Below are positions 34,815 to 42,468 of a DNA stretch of 44,965 nucleotides, piece by piece. Positions within the stretch are counted from its first letter, which is position 1. Every line of letters starts with the position of its first letter. Source of the DNA: Bradyrhizobium sp. ORS 375 (lineage in GTDB: Bacteria; Pseudomonadota; Alphaproteobacteria; Rhizobiales; Xanthobacteraceae); contig NZ_CAFI01000164.1 of NCBI RefSeq assembly GCF_000239775.1, positions 1 to 44,965 of the forward strand, read 5' to 3'. The position numbers were made by a program, and so were the translations under genes. The notes beneath the pieces were generated by a model. It was not told the origin of the DNA, did not search any database, and saw only the letters and a program-made list of their open reading frames with translations.

Positions 34815-35594
34815 ATGTTGCTGCAGGCGGCCAAACCGGAAGCCGTGCCCTCGTCCCTGACGTCCGCGCGCGCCGTGACCAGTTCGTCGCTCCTGCTCAG
34901 CGAAAGCCAGCAAAGCATCGGCGGGCCGCCGTCGCTGATCGACAGGCTCAGCCTGCGCGAGCGCGAGCAGGTGCTCAAGCAGGGGCGCCGCAAGGTATTG
35001 AACCGCGGCCAGACACTGTTCAGCCAGGGCGCCAAGCATGACGGCATCTTCCTGATCGAGAGCGGCCGCATCCGGGTGTTCTACACCTCGCCGCAGGGAC
35101 GCGAGATCACGCTGGCCTATTGGCATGTCGGCAATTTCGTGGGCGGCCCGGAAGTGTTCGATACCGGCGTGCATCAATGGTCGGGCGTCGCGGCCAGCAA
35201 CGCCAGCGTCATTCAGCTTCCGGGCAAGGAGCTGCGCGCGCTGGTCGCTGGCATCCCCAACCTCGCGATCGGGCTGATCGAGGGCCTGAGCTTCAAGGGC
35301 AAGTGCTACTCCGCGCTGGCGCAGATGCTGGGCACGCGCTCCATCACCGAGCGGCTCGCGCATCTCCTGCTGCATCTGGTCGACCTTTACGGCGTCGATG
35401 ATCCCGACGGCAAGGTCATCGCTGCGGCCTTCACCCATGCCGACATCGCCCACATGGTCGGCGCCACGCGGCAATGGGTGACGATCAGCCTTAAGCGGAT
35501 GCAGGAGAAGAACATCGTCCGGACGAAGCGCTCACAGATCGTGGTCTGCCGTCCCGATATCCTGGACGAGATGCGCGGTCAGGCAGCCGACTGA
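34815..35594 (+). CDS. Crp/Fnr-family transcriptional regulator
   Basis: A 259-aa protein with a cyclic-nucleotide-binding-like beta-roll (GQTLFSQGAKHDGIFLIESG, then GREITLAYWHVGNFVGG) and a C-terminal winged helix (FTHADIAHMVGATRQWVTIS, about residues 205-225). The four-Cys cluster of FNR is absent, and the phosphate-binding cassette of true cAMP receptors is not obvious, so the signal is unknown. GGAGG 7 nt upstream selects the ATG at 34815 over one at 34800. Four GCAA-N4-TTGC-like boxes sit before the surrounding transcription units, and this is the only Crp/Fnr gene in the window, so it is the natural candidate to bind them. That assignment is inferred. Confidence 0.92.
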   Translation: MLLQAAKPEAVPSSLTSARAVTSSSLLLSESQQSIGGPPSLIDRLSLREREQVLKQGRRKVLNRGQTLFSQGAKHDGIFLIESGRIRVFYTSPQGREITLAYWHVGNFVGGPEVFDTGVHQWSGVAASNASVIQLPGKELRALVAGIPNLAIGLIEGLSFKGKCYSALAQMLGTRSITERLAHLLLHLVDLYGVDDPDGKVIAAAFTHADIAHMVGATRQWVTISLKRMQEKNIVRTKRSQIVVCRPDILDEMRGQAAD

Positions 35595-35662
35595 CCGGTC
35601 TGCTCATGCAAGCGGCTCTCAGGAGCAAAGTTGCCCAAGGAGTACGCAACCGGGATTTGACG

Positions 35663-35674
35663 GCAACTAATCGA
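35663..35674 (+). promoter_or_regulatory. Crp/Fnr-type operator candidate, box D (ABC importer operon)
   Basis: GCAA-CTAA-TCGA; its reverse complement extends to GGTCGATTAGTTGC, identical over 14 nt to box B. Centred about 89 nt upstream of the binding-protein ATG. Confidence 0.6.
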
Positions 35675-35757
35675 CCCCAAGCCGAAGTCGGGATTTGCGC
35701 TCACGGATGCGGCCTTCATCATGGCGCCATCTGCCATCCAACCGAACGGGGATGAGA

Positions 35758-37173
35758 ATGGTCCGCCGACTTGAAGCGCTCATATTGTCCGTCACCTGCC
35801 TGTCACTCATCGCAGCGCAGCCCGCCGCAGCAGAGACCGTCACGATCGGAATCGGCACCCAGGACACGACGACCAACACGGTGACCGCCGGCACGATCGT
35901 GCGGCAGCTCAAGCTGCTGGAGAAGTATCTCCCCAAGGACGGCAAATACGCCAACATCAAGTTCGAGATCGAGTGGCAGAACTTCACCTCGGGCCCACCA
36001 GTCACCAACGGCATGATGGCGAACAAATTGCAATTCGGCATGATGGGCGACTACCCGCTGATCGTGAACGGCTTCACCTTCGAGACCAATCCCGAGAGCA
36101 AGAGCCGGCTGATCGCGGTCGCCGCCTATAGCCTGTCCGGCTCGGGCAACGGCATCGTCGTTCACAAGGACTCGCCCTACTACGAACTGTCGGATCTCAA
36201 GGGCAAGCTGGTCAGCGTACCCTTCGGCTCGGCCGCGCATGGCATGGTCCTCAAGGCGCTGCAGGACGGCGGTTATCCCTCGGACTTCTTCCAGCTCGTC
36301 AGCCAGACCCCGGAGGTCGGCTCGACCAACCTGCAGGAAAAGAAGATCGACGCCCATGCCGACTTCGTGCCGTTCGCCGAGCTGCTGCCATTTCGCGGCT
36401 TCGCCCGCAAGATCTATGACGGCGTCCAGACCAACCTGCCGACCTTCCATGGCGTCGTCGTCCGCACCGACTTCGCGGAGAAATATCCGGAGGTCGTGAT
36501 CGCCTATGTCAAGGCTGTCGTCGCCGCCAACCAGTGGCTGCGCCAGGATCCGAAGGCGGCGGCCGAAAAGATCCAGGAATGGACCGGGATCAACAAGGAG
36601 GTCGTCTACATCTTCTTAGGCCCCGGCGGCAACATGACCACCGATCCGACGATCAAGCCGGCGCTGGTCGATGCGGCCGCAACCGACGTCAAGGTGCTGC
36701 AGAGCCTCGGCCGCATGAAGGAGTTCGATCCGAAGAAGTGGGTGGACGACAGCTACATCCGCAAAGCCTATGCCGAGCTGAAGCTCGACTACGACAAGGA
36801 GCTCGCCGGCACCGCGAACTACGAAGTCTCCGGCGAGGACAGGTTCTGCAACAAGCCGATCACCGAGCCGCGCAAGGCCGGCGAGGTCTGGGTTGATGGC
36901 GAAGGGATCTCGGCCTTTAGCAGCGCGGCCTGCACGCTCGGCGCCTATGCCGACTACAAGGCCAAGGGCAAGAAGATCAACGTCGCCTATGTCTTCGACA
37001 CGGCGCGAGGCATCAAGCTCTTCGCCGACCAGGCCTTCTTCGCCGCCGCCAATGGCGAGATCGCGCCCTTCCTGCTGAAGAAGGATGCCGAGGCCTATGC
37101 CGCAAAGATCGGCGGCAAGGTGATGGGACTTGACGAGGCCGTGAAGCTCGCGGTGGCGGGAGGCAAGACTTGA
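35758..37173 (+). CDS. ABC substrate-binding protein (SsuA/NrtA/TauA-like) fused to C-terminal NosL-like domain
   Basis: A 471-aa periplasmic protein with a Sec signal peptide (LILSVTCLSLIAAQPAAAE). Residues about 30-345 are a NMT1/SsuA/NrtA-type binding domain (TSGPPVTNGMMANKLQFGMM; SDLKGKLVSVPFGSAAHGMV; WLRQDPKAAAEKIQEWTGIN). Residues about 350-465 match the NosL fold: VDGEGISAFSSAACTLGAY, AYVFDTARGIKLFADQAFF, then KKDAEAYAAKIGGKVMGLDE. The N-terminal Cys-x2-Cys-Gly-Met of NosL is missing; only Cys354 and Cys392 remain, so copper binding as in NosL is uncertain. Two in-frame ATGs (35752, 35758) are possible; GGGG spacing favours 35758. It overlaps the permease gene by 4 nt. Substrate: sulfonate, nitrate/cyanate-like anion or a metal-linked compound; unresolved. 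Confidence 0.88.
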   Translation: MVRRLEALILSVTCLSLIAAQPAAAETVTIGIGTQDTTTNTVTAGTIVRQLKLLEKYLPKDGKYANIKFEIEWQNFTSGPPVTNGMMANKLQFGMMGDYPLIVNGFTFETNPESKSRLIAVAAYSLSGSGNGIVVHKDSPYYELSDLKGKLVSVPFGSAAHGMVLKALQDGGYPSDFFQLVSQTPEVGSTNLQEKKIDAHADFVPFAELLPFRGFARKIYDGVQTNLPTFHGVVVRTDFAEKYPEVVIAYVKAVVAANQWLRQDPKAAAEKIQEWTGINKEVVYIFLGPGGNMTTDPTIKPALVDAAATDVKVLQSLGRMKEFDPKKWVDDSYIRKAYAELKLDYDKELAGTANYEVSGEDRFCNKPITEPRKAGEVWVDGEGISAFSSAACTLGAYADYKAKGKKINVAYVFDTARGIKLFADQAFFAAANGEIAPFLLKKDAEAYAAKIGGKVMGLDEAVKLAVAGGKT

Positions 37174-38057
37174 GCAGCCCCGCTTTGATGACGTCGCCCG
37201 AGCAGGCTGCGGCGCCCGCCGCGCCTGCCGCCGCCACGCTGCCGAGCCGGCCGGAATTCTCCGCCCGTGCCGCGCGCTGGTTCCGGCTGAACCAGGACCG
37301 GCTGCGCGGCCTGCTGATCGGCACCGCATCGCTGATCCTGTTCCTGATTGCCTGGCACCTGCTGACGACCTACCGCGTCGTCTTCTTCGTGAAGTTCACC
37401 AACGTGCCGGCGCCGCTGGCGGTCTATGCGAGCTTCACCAAGGCGATCCACGATCCGAAGTTCCTGATGCACATCCTGCTCAGCTGTCGCCGGATCTTCA
37501 TCGGCTTCTCGCTCGCCGCTCTGGTCGGCGTGCCGCTCGGCCTGATCATGGGGCGCTTCAAGCTCGTGCACGAGATCGTCTTTCCCGTTGCAGAAGTGCT
37601 TCGCCCGATTCCAGCGATCGCCTGGGTGCCGATGGCGATCATGCTGTGGCCGACCAACGAGCAGAGCATCGTCTTCATCACCTTTCTCGGCTCGTTCTTC
37701 CCGATCCTCGTCAACACGCTGCACGGCATGACGCTGGTCGATCCGGTGCTGGTGCGCGCCGCCAAATGTCTCGGCGCGCGCGAGGCGTCGATCTTCCGCG
37801 AGGTTTACTTCCCGGCCTCCCTGCCCCACATCTTCACCGGCCTCACCGTCGGCATGGGCGTCGCATGGGTGTCGCTGATCGCAGCCGAGATGATCTCCGG
37901 ACAGTTCGGCATTGGCTACTTCACCTGGGAGGCCTACTCCCTGGTGCAATATGCGGACATCGCGCTCGGCATGATTGCGATCGGCGTGCTCGGGCTCGGC
38001 TCCAGCCTCGTGATCCGCGCCGCCGGTCAATTGGTGATGCCCTGGAGGTCGCGATGA
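37170..38057 (+). CDS. ABC importer permease, SsuC/TauC/NrtB type
   Basis: A 295-aa inner-membrane permease with an N-terminal span (LLIGTASLILFLIAWHLLTT), further spans, and the BPD_transp_1 EAA loop VRAAKCLGAREASIFREVYF followed by PASLPHIFTGLTVGMGVAW, typical of the sulfonate/nitrate/taurine group. I place the start at the TTG at 37170, which overlaps the previous stop (TTGA) and has GGGAGG 6-7 nt upstream; the next ATG is at 37188. Its own stop overlaps the ATPase ATG by 4 nt. Confidence 0.92.
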   Translation: MSSPALMTSPEQAAAPAAPAAATLPSRPEFSARAARWFRLNQDRLRGLLIGTASLILFLIAWHLLTTYRVVFFVKFTNVPAPLAVYASFTKAIHDPKFLMHILLSCRRIFIGFSLAALVGVPLGLIMGRFKLVHEIVFPVAEVLRPIPAIAWVPMAIMLWPTNEQSIVFITFLGSFFPILVNTLHGMTLVDPVLVRAAKCLGAREASIFREVYFPASLPHIFTGLTVGMGVAWVSLIAAEMISGQFGIGYFTWEAYSLVQYADIALGMIAIGVLGLGSSLVIRAAGQLVMPWRSR

Positions 38058-38926
38058 GCCAGATTGCTGCGGAGACGAGACAGGGCCACATCGAGGTCCG
38101 CGACTTCGCCCTGAGCTACGAGACCATCGACGGCGCGGTCGAAGCCGTCACCGACACGCAGATCCATGTCGAAGCCGGCGAGTTCGTCTCGATCGTCGGT
38201 CCCTCCGGCTGCGGCAAGTCGACGCTTCTCAACGCCGTCGCCGGCTTCCTCAAGCCGACCAGCGGCGTGGTGACCGTCGACGGCAGTGTCGTCACCGGCC
38301 CGAGTGCCGAGCGCGGCATGGTGTTCCAGCAATATTCGCTGTTTCCCTGGAAGACCGTGCGCGAGAACGTCGAGTTCGGCCTGAAGATGCGCGGCATGCC
38401 CAAATTCGAGCGCGCCCGCGCCGCACGGACTTTGCTCGGGCTTGCTGGTCTCGAGGCGTTCGAGAACCACTATCCCGAGCGTCTCTCCGGAGGCATGAAG
38501 CAGCGCGTCGGCATCGTGCGCGCGCTCGCGACCGGCCCCAAGGTGCTGCTGCTCGACGAGCCGTTCGGCGCGCTCGACGCGCAGACCCGCATCATCATGC
38601 AGCAGATCCTCACCAACATGTGGCAGCGGCTGAAGATCTCGGTGCTGTTCGTGACCCACGACATCGACGAGGCGATCTTCCTTTCCGACCGCGTCTACTG
38701 CATGACCGCCCGCCCCGGCTCCATCAAGGCAGAGATCCAGATCCCGCTGGAGCGGCCGCGCCAGCAATCGATGATGATGTCGTCGGAATTCCTGGCGTTG
38801 CGTCGCGGGCTGATGTCGCTGATCCGCGAGGAGAGCCTGAAAGCGATGGGCGGCGAGATCACCGATTTGGGCATGCAGGGCCTAGGCATCGAGCTGCAGG
38901 GTCAATCGATCCCCGACATTCTGTAA
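38054..38926 (+). CDS. ABC importer ATPase, SsuB/TauB/NrtD type
   Basis: A 290-aa ATPase with Walker A GPSGCGKSTLLN, Q-loop FQQYSLFPWKTV, signature RLSGGMKQRVGIVRAL, Walker B VLLLDEPFGALD and switch histidine VTHDIDEA. The sequence GMKQR is characteristic of the SsuB/TauB/NrtCD subfamily. It carries a C-terminal extension of about 40 residues after the core, ending MQGLGIELQGQSIPDIL, of no known function. The ATG at 38054 overlaps the permease stop (ATGA). Last gene of the importer operon; a GC-rich hairpin follows about 85 nt downstream. Confidence 0.93.
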   Translation: MSQIAAETRQGHIEVRDFALSYETIDGAVEAVTDTQIHVEAGEFVSIVGPSGCGKSTLLNAVAGFLKPTSGVVTVDGSVVTGPSAERGMVFQQYSLFPWKTVRENVEFGLKMRGMPKFERARAARTLLGLAGLEAFENHYPERLSGGMKQRVGIVRALATGPKVLLLDEPFGALDAQTRIIMQQILTNMWQRLKISVLFVTHDIDEAIFLSDRVYCMTARPGSIKAEIQIPLERPRQQSMMMSSEFLALRRGLMSLIREESLKAMGGEITDLGMQGLGIELQGQSIPDIL

Positions 38927-39009
38927 GAACGGACAGCCGATGTCCCGGGACCAGGCTCATGGGATGTCTCCGGGCAGTTTCATGCGACTGCATGGAGCTT
39001 GGCCGGAGC

Positions 39010-39035
39010 CGGCCGCCATGACAAGCCGGCGGCCG
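39010..39035 (+). terminator. GC-rich hairpin after ABC importer operon (possible terminator)
   Basis: Perfect 8-bp stem CGGCCGCC / GGCGGCCG with a 10-nt loop. No U-tract follows, so it is not a canonical intrinsic terminator, but it lies between the convergent importer and dioxygenase units, where termination in both directions is expected. The rest of the gap (38927-39220) holds no gene. Confidence 0.35.
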
Positions 39036-39220
39036 ACATAGCAACGTTCCTGCTTCGCAGGGCAGCTGCGTAGGACGGGTTTGCTCGTACGCACAGGCGC
39101 CCGATCGAGATGTTCTTCACTGCGCCGTCAGCTCCACCTGGACATGGCAGGCATGACGTCATCGCAGCGATATCACGCCGGCCGTCGCCTCGACCCGCTC
39201 GCACCCGCAGCTCGGAGGCC

Positions 39221-40159
39221 CTACTCCGCGGCCTCGCTGAGATCGAGCCGTGCCCGTGGACTCTCGCCGGTGACCACTGACACCCGCTCGCCCCAGCGCT
39301 CCTCGGGATAGTAGTCCCACACGGCATGATGCTGGCTCGCCCAATTGTCCGAGACAAGCAGCGAGTTGGGCCGCCACTGTACGCGCGTCTGCAGCGCCAG
39401 CTGACTCTCGACATGGCGGAACAAGAGCTGCAGTAGCGCGTCGCTCTCACGTCGTGTCAGTTGCACGGTGTGCGAGGTGAAGGAGGCGTTGACGTAGAGG
39501 AATTTGCGGCCGGTGCGCGGATGGGTCACGACCACCGGATGCTCTGACTGAGGATAAGTCTTGCCGGGATCGGGCTTGGCGCCGTAGCCGGCGGTCCAGG
39601 CCAATGATCCGTCGTGGATCGCGGTCAGGCCGTCGAGCAGCTGCTTGATCGGATCCGACAGGAATTCATAGGCGAGATACATGTTGGCGAAGGCGGTGTC
39701 GCCGCCGAGCGGCGGCGTCTTCGTCACCCGCAAGAGCGAGACCGCGATCGGGCTCGGGTCGCAGGACACGTCCGGATGCCAGCCGTCGCCGGCGGTGAAG
39801 CGCGAATTGGCATCCGTCTTCCACGACAGGAATTCCGGATCGAACCGCCCATCGTGACGGAAACGCGTCGCCGCGAGTTCGTGCCGGTGCAGCGACTTGC
39901 CAAAGCGGCGCGCGAAGCGCTTGTGGTCCTCCTTGGAGATGTCCTGATCGCGAAACACGATCGCCAGATTTTCGTCGAGCGCGCGGTGGATCTCGGCGAA
40001 CTGCGCCCCGGACACATCCTTTGCCAGATCGACCCCGCCGATCTCCGCGCCGACCGTCGGACCGAGTTGCCGGACCTCGATCGTCTGGTAGCACTCGCGC
40101 TTGATGGCGTTCCACGCCTGGATGGCGAGCTTGTCGTTGAAGTCCCTGTAGAAGCTCAT
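39221..40159 (-). CDS. TauD/TfdA-family Fe(II)/2-oxoglutarate dioxygenase
   Basis: A 312-aa dioxygenase. The facial triad is visible: His128-x-Asp130 in GDGWHPDVSC and distal His277 in the segment SQHHAVWDYYPEERWGERV, which also supplies the 2-oxoglutarate-binding Arg (Arg288 or Arg292). GGVDLAKDVSGAQFAEIHRA near the N-terminus is the standard TauD/TfdA start. Known members desulfonate taurine or alkyl sulfates/sulfonates, or hydroxylate other small acids. Next to an SsuABC/Tau-type importer, release of sulfite from an imported sulfonate is a reasonable guess, not proven. The upstream small-protein gene ends 32 nt before it. No GCAA/TTGC box was found in front of this unit. Confidence 0.9.
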   Translation of the reverse strand: MSFYRDFNDKLAIQAWNAIKRECYQTIEVRQLGPTVGAEIGGVDLAKDVSGAQFAEIHRALDENLAIVFRDQDISKEDHKRFARRFGKSLHRHELAATRFRHDGRFDPEFLSWKTDANSRFTAGDGWHPDVSCDPSPIAVSLLRVTKTPPLGGDTAFANMYLAYEFLSDPIKQLLDGLTAIHDGSLAWTAGYGAKPDPGKTYPQSEHPVVVTHPRTGRKFLYVNASFTSHTVQLTRRESDALLQLLFRHVESQLALQTRVQWRPNSLLVSDNWASQHHAVWDYYPEERWGERVSVVTGESPRARLDLSEAAE

Positions 40160-40191
40160 GAGCGATGATCCTTCGCTGTCAATGGAAGGCG

Positions 40192-40395
40192 TTAGACGGC
40201 GGTGCGGCGGACGCGTCCGCCACCGCTGGTGATGAGCGCACGGGCGGCGCGTTCGGCATCACGCGCCGATGAGAAGGACTGCCCTTCCAGGCTGTCGAAC
40301 GCGCGCTCGGACGAGAAGAAGCTGAAGCCGCGCTCGTCAGCCGTGACGATGCCGGCGGTGCGGTTGAAGATTTCGATGACAAAGGCTGTGGGCAT
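40192..40395 (-). CDS. Small conserved-looking protein (67 aa) upstream of TauD-like gene
   Basis: Sequence begins MPTAFVIEIFNRTAGIVTAD, with a central FSFFSSERAFDSLEG and an amphipathic helix SARDAERAARALITSGG. No family is recognised. The beta-alpha look and its tight spacing to the dioxygenase gene (32 nt, same strand) favour a real co-expressed gene over a chance frame; the antisense frames here look random. The ribosome-binding site (AAGGCGGCG, long spacing) is weak. Function unknown. Confidence 0.6.
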   Translation of the reverse strand: MPTAFVIEIFNRTAGIVTADERGFSFFSSERAFDSLEGQSFSSARDAERAARALITSGGGRVRRTAV

Positions 40396-40829
40396 GATTG
40401 ATCATTCGCCGCCTTGCACAGCGGCGCTCCTGTCGGATCTGCAAAATCGATGAATGAGGTGAGTTCGGCTGCAGCGATCAGCAACAGGCCCCGGTCGCCG
40501 CCGAGAAGCAGCGTCCGGCAAGGCGCTTGCGCACCAGGCGACGGGCTGCGGTTCTGGTTCTCATCTGGCGATTCCCGGTCGAGGGATGACGGCGCCGACT
40601 ATCTGCGCAGGACGTGATCAGGTCAATGAAATGGGGATTCAAAGATCGCAGCGCCGCACGCCGTTCGTTTCATGACAGCGGCGACCGACGCGAATAATCG
40701 TTCAGCACGGCGCGAGATCGGTTTGCAACCGACTTGCAGCGGGTCGTTCCCGCGCGACGGATCGTCGTCACATCTCCAAACGCCGCGCGTCGATCCGACC
40801 TGCCCGAGCCTTCCGACCAACCGACTCCA
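40396..40829. other. Gene-free stretch of about 430 nt
   Basis: No convincing coding frame. It should contain the promoter of the small-protein/TauD unit. GCAAGGCGCTTGC at 40518-40530 is an inverted repeat but has a 5-nt spacer, unlike boxes A-D. Base composition is similar to the flanks. Confidence 0.4.
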
Positions 40830-41045
40830 TCACTGCGGCACGGCCACCACGGCGATTTGCATCAGGCCAAGCTGGTCGAACAACTCTATTCGCTCACCGT
40901 TCAGCACCGGACGATAGCAGCGACGTCTATCATCGGAGATCGAGAGACAGAGCTTGTCCTCCGTGACCGTCCATGTCGCGGCTTGAGGTCCGAGCGACTG
41001 GTCCCAGTGCGGATAGCTCATCCGACCGTCGGGCTCGAACCGCAT
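40830..41045 (-). pseudogene. Fragment of unknown small protein, 5' end apparently lost
   Basis: The 71 codons from the ATG at 41045 read like a real protein (RMSYPHWDQSLGPQAATWTV, LCLSISDDRRRCYRPVLNGE). The same frame continues upstream without an ATG to a stop at 41169-41171, and this extension (FRGKTISFGQSLKDGPFTMR) also looks protein-like. The expected start, perhaps a signal peptide, is therefore missing or frameshifted. No ribosome-binding site is evident at 41045. Could be a degraded lipocalin-like or META-like periplasmic protein, but I do not recognise it. Confidence 0.35.
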
Positions 41046-41430
41046 CGTGAACGGACCATCCTTGAGGCTCTGACCGAAGCTGATCGTCTTGCCGCGAAAT
41101 TGTGCGGCCGGGGCCTCCCCTGTCGGCCGTCGCTGCAGCGAGCGAGGCGTCCGCCTGGCAGTCTCGCGTTAGGTCATCTCAAACGCTCCGGTCGGCGCCA
41201 GGGAGGTGCCGCGCGGCCGCAACCGAAAGTAACAGTCGACACGACCAAAGGGCCGTCATTGACCCATACCGCAAGCTGCATGTCGCGCCCCAACGGATCG
41301 GAAAGCCCATGTCACGAAGTTCCAAATTGGGATAATTGCCGACTTTGAGCTAGACCCTAGCGGAGATATTGACCGTGCCCGGGCTGCAATTTGGTTGCGA
41401 TCTCTTTGCCCGCCTGATGGAGACTTGTGA
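41046..41430. other. Stretch with no intact gene (about 385 nt)
   Basis: The first 120 nt hold the upstream extension of the broken minus-strand gene. The remainder shows no supported coding frame; it presumably contains the promoter of the 314-aa gene starting at 41431. Confidence 0.35.
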
Positions 41431-42375
41431 ATGGCAAGACAGAGGGCGAAAGCGCTCGACACCAACTCACAGCGTCGGGTGCTGGCCGAGTTGCTTGCGC
41501 TAGGTGAGCGTCATTGGGAATTCGTCGCGACCTTGCAACAGGCAGGCTGGGACGTCGTCAACCCACGGCTCGATTTCGAGGTCTCCTTTGCCGAGAGCGA
41601 AGAGGAGCGATCCGAATTCCGGCGCTACGTGGTCGAGTCGACGAAGATAGGCCTCGCCAATCCCAACATTCGCTTCCGTCTGCCCGAAGGCGAGCCCCAT
41701 TCGACCGAATATATCGACCAGCTGCGCCGTCGCCGCGACGAACAGTTCAAGAGCAGCCTTGCTCCGGGTCAACGGCCTCTGTGGATGAACGAGCTCGATC
41801 CGTGCCTGCGCCGGATGGCACAGCTGCGATATGCCGATCAGGCTGTTTTCAGCCGACGCTTCGAGTCCGTGCAAGCCGAGGAGAAACAACGGCGCGTCCA
41901 CGAGACCGCCCGACACGCTTCCAGCATGTCGAGGGAGTTCAGCGAGGAGTTGGATCGGCCTGCACGTTTCTACCGGGCGGTCATGGAGCGCGAAACCCGG
42001 CCGCTGGGTTTCACCTACGACGCCGGAAGATCGACGAGCGACCGTGCGGTGTTGTCCAAGCAATTGATCAACGGATGGGACCTCTGCCTCTCGCCGGAGC
42101 CGCTGGCCTGGTTTCCCGGCAGAAACGACGGGCAAGCGGTGACGATTCTAAGCCTCCAGGACCAGCATCATCGTAAGCCGGTAGCGCGGGCCAAGTGGGA
42201 TCAGGTACTGATCATCGAGCACACGAAATTGGTTCGTCATTTTGATCATCTCTACAAAACTTTCGCGTCCCTCGATGAGTTGGAGGTGATTCTTATGGCT
42301 CGGATGTACCTTTTGTCGTTGGTGATCAAGGATATCGAGGCCAGTTTGCTGGTGGGCCTTGCCGAGGTTGTTTGA
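41431..42375 (+). CDS. Hypothetical protein (314 aa), charged and helical
   Basis: No family recognised. The protein is strongly charged and probably mostly alpha-helical: basic N-terminus (MARQRAKALDTNSQRR), helix ALGERHWEFVATLQQAGWDV, an Arg/Glu-rich middle (YIDQLRRRRDEQFKSS, RRFESVQAEEKQRRVHETAR), a more globular part with GFTYDAGRSTSDRAVLSKQL, and a hydrophobic C-terminal helix (LEVILMARMYLLSLVIKDIE). No signal peptide. GGAG lies about 9 nt before the ATG. Its neighbour on the other strand is the metallopeptidase gene, convergent and 93 nt away. It may be part of an accessory island. Function unknown. Confidence 0.7.
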   Translation: MARQRAKALDTNSQRRVLAELLALGERHWEFVATLQQAGWDVVNPRLDFEVSFAESEEERSEFRRYVVESTKIGLANPNIRFRLPEGEPHSTEYIDQLRRRRDEQFKSSLAPGQRPLWMNELDPCLRRMAQLRYADQAVFSRRFESVQAEEKQRRVHETARHASSMSREFSEELDRPARFYRAVMERETRPLGFTYDAGRSTSDRAVLSKQLINGWDLCLSPEPLAWFPGRNDGQAVTILSLQDQHHRKPVARAKWDQVLIIEHTKLVRHFDHLYKTFASLDELEVILMARMYLLSLVIKDIEASLLVGLAEVV

Positions 42376-42468
42376 TCGCCGAGGTTGGCCGGCCTTCCCG
42401 AGCGGCGACGAATCGAGGATGTCGGCCTGTGACCCTCAGCGGATGTGTGCGTTCGCCGGATCGTTGCT

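Noticed and set aside
40518-40530. GCAAGGCGCTTGC as a fifth Crp/Fnr box for the TauD unit
   Set aside because: The spacer is 5 nt instead of 4 and lacks the TTAG core; it lies over 120 nt from the small-protein start.
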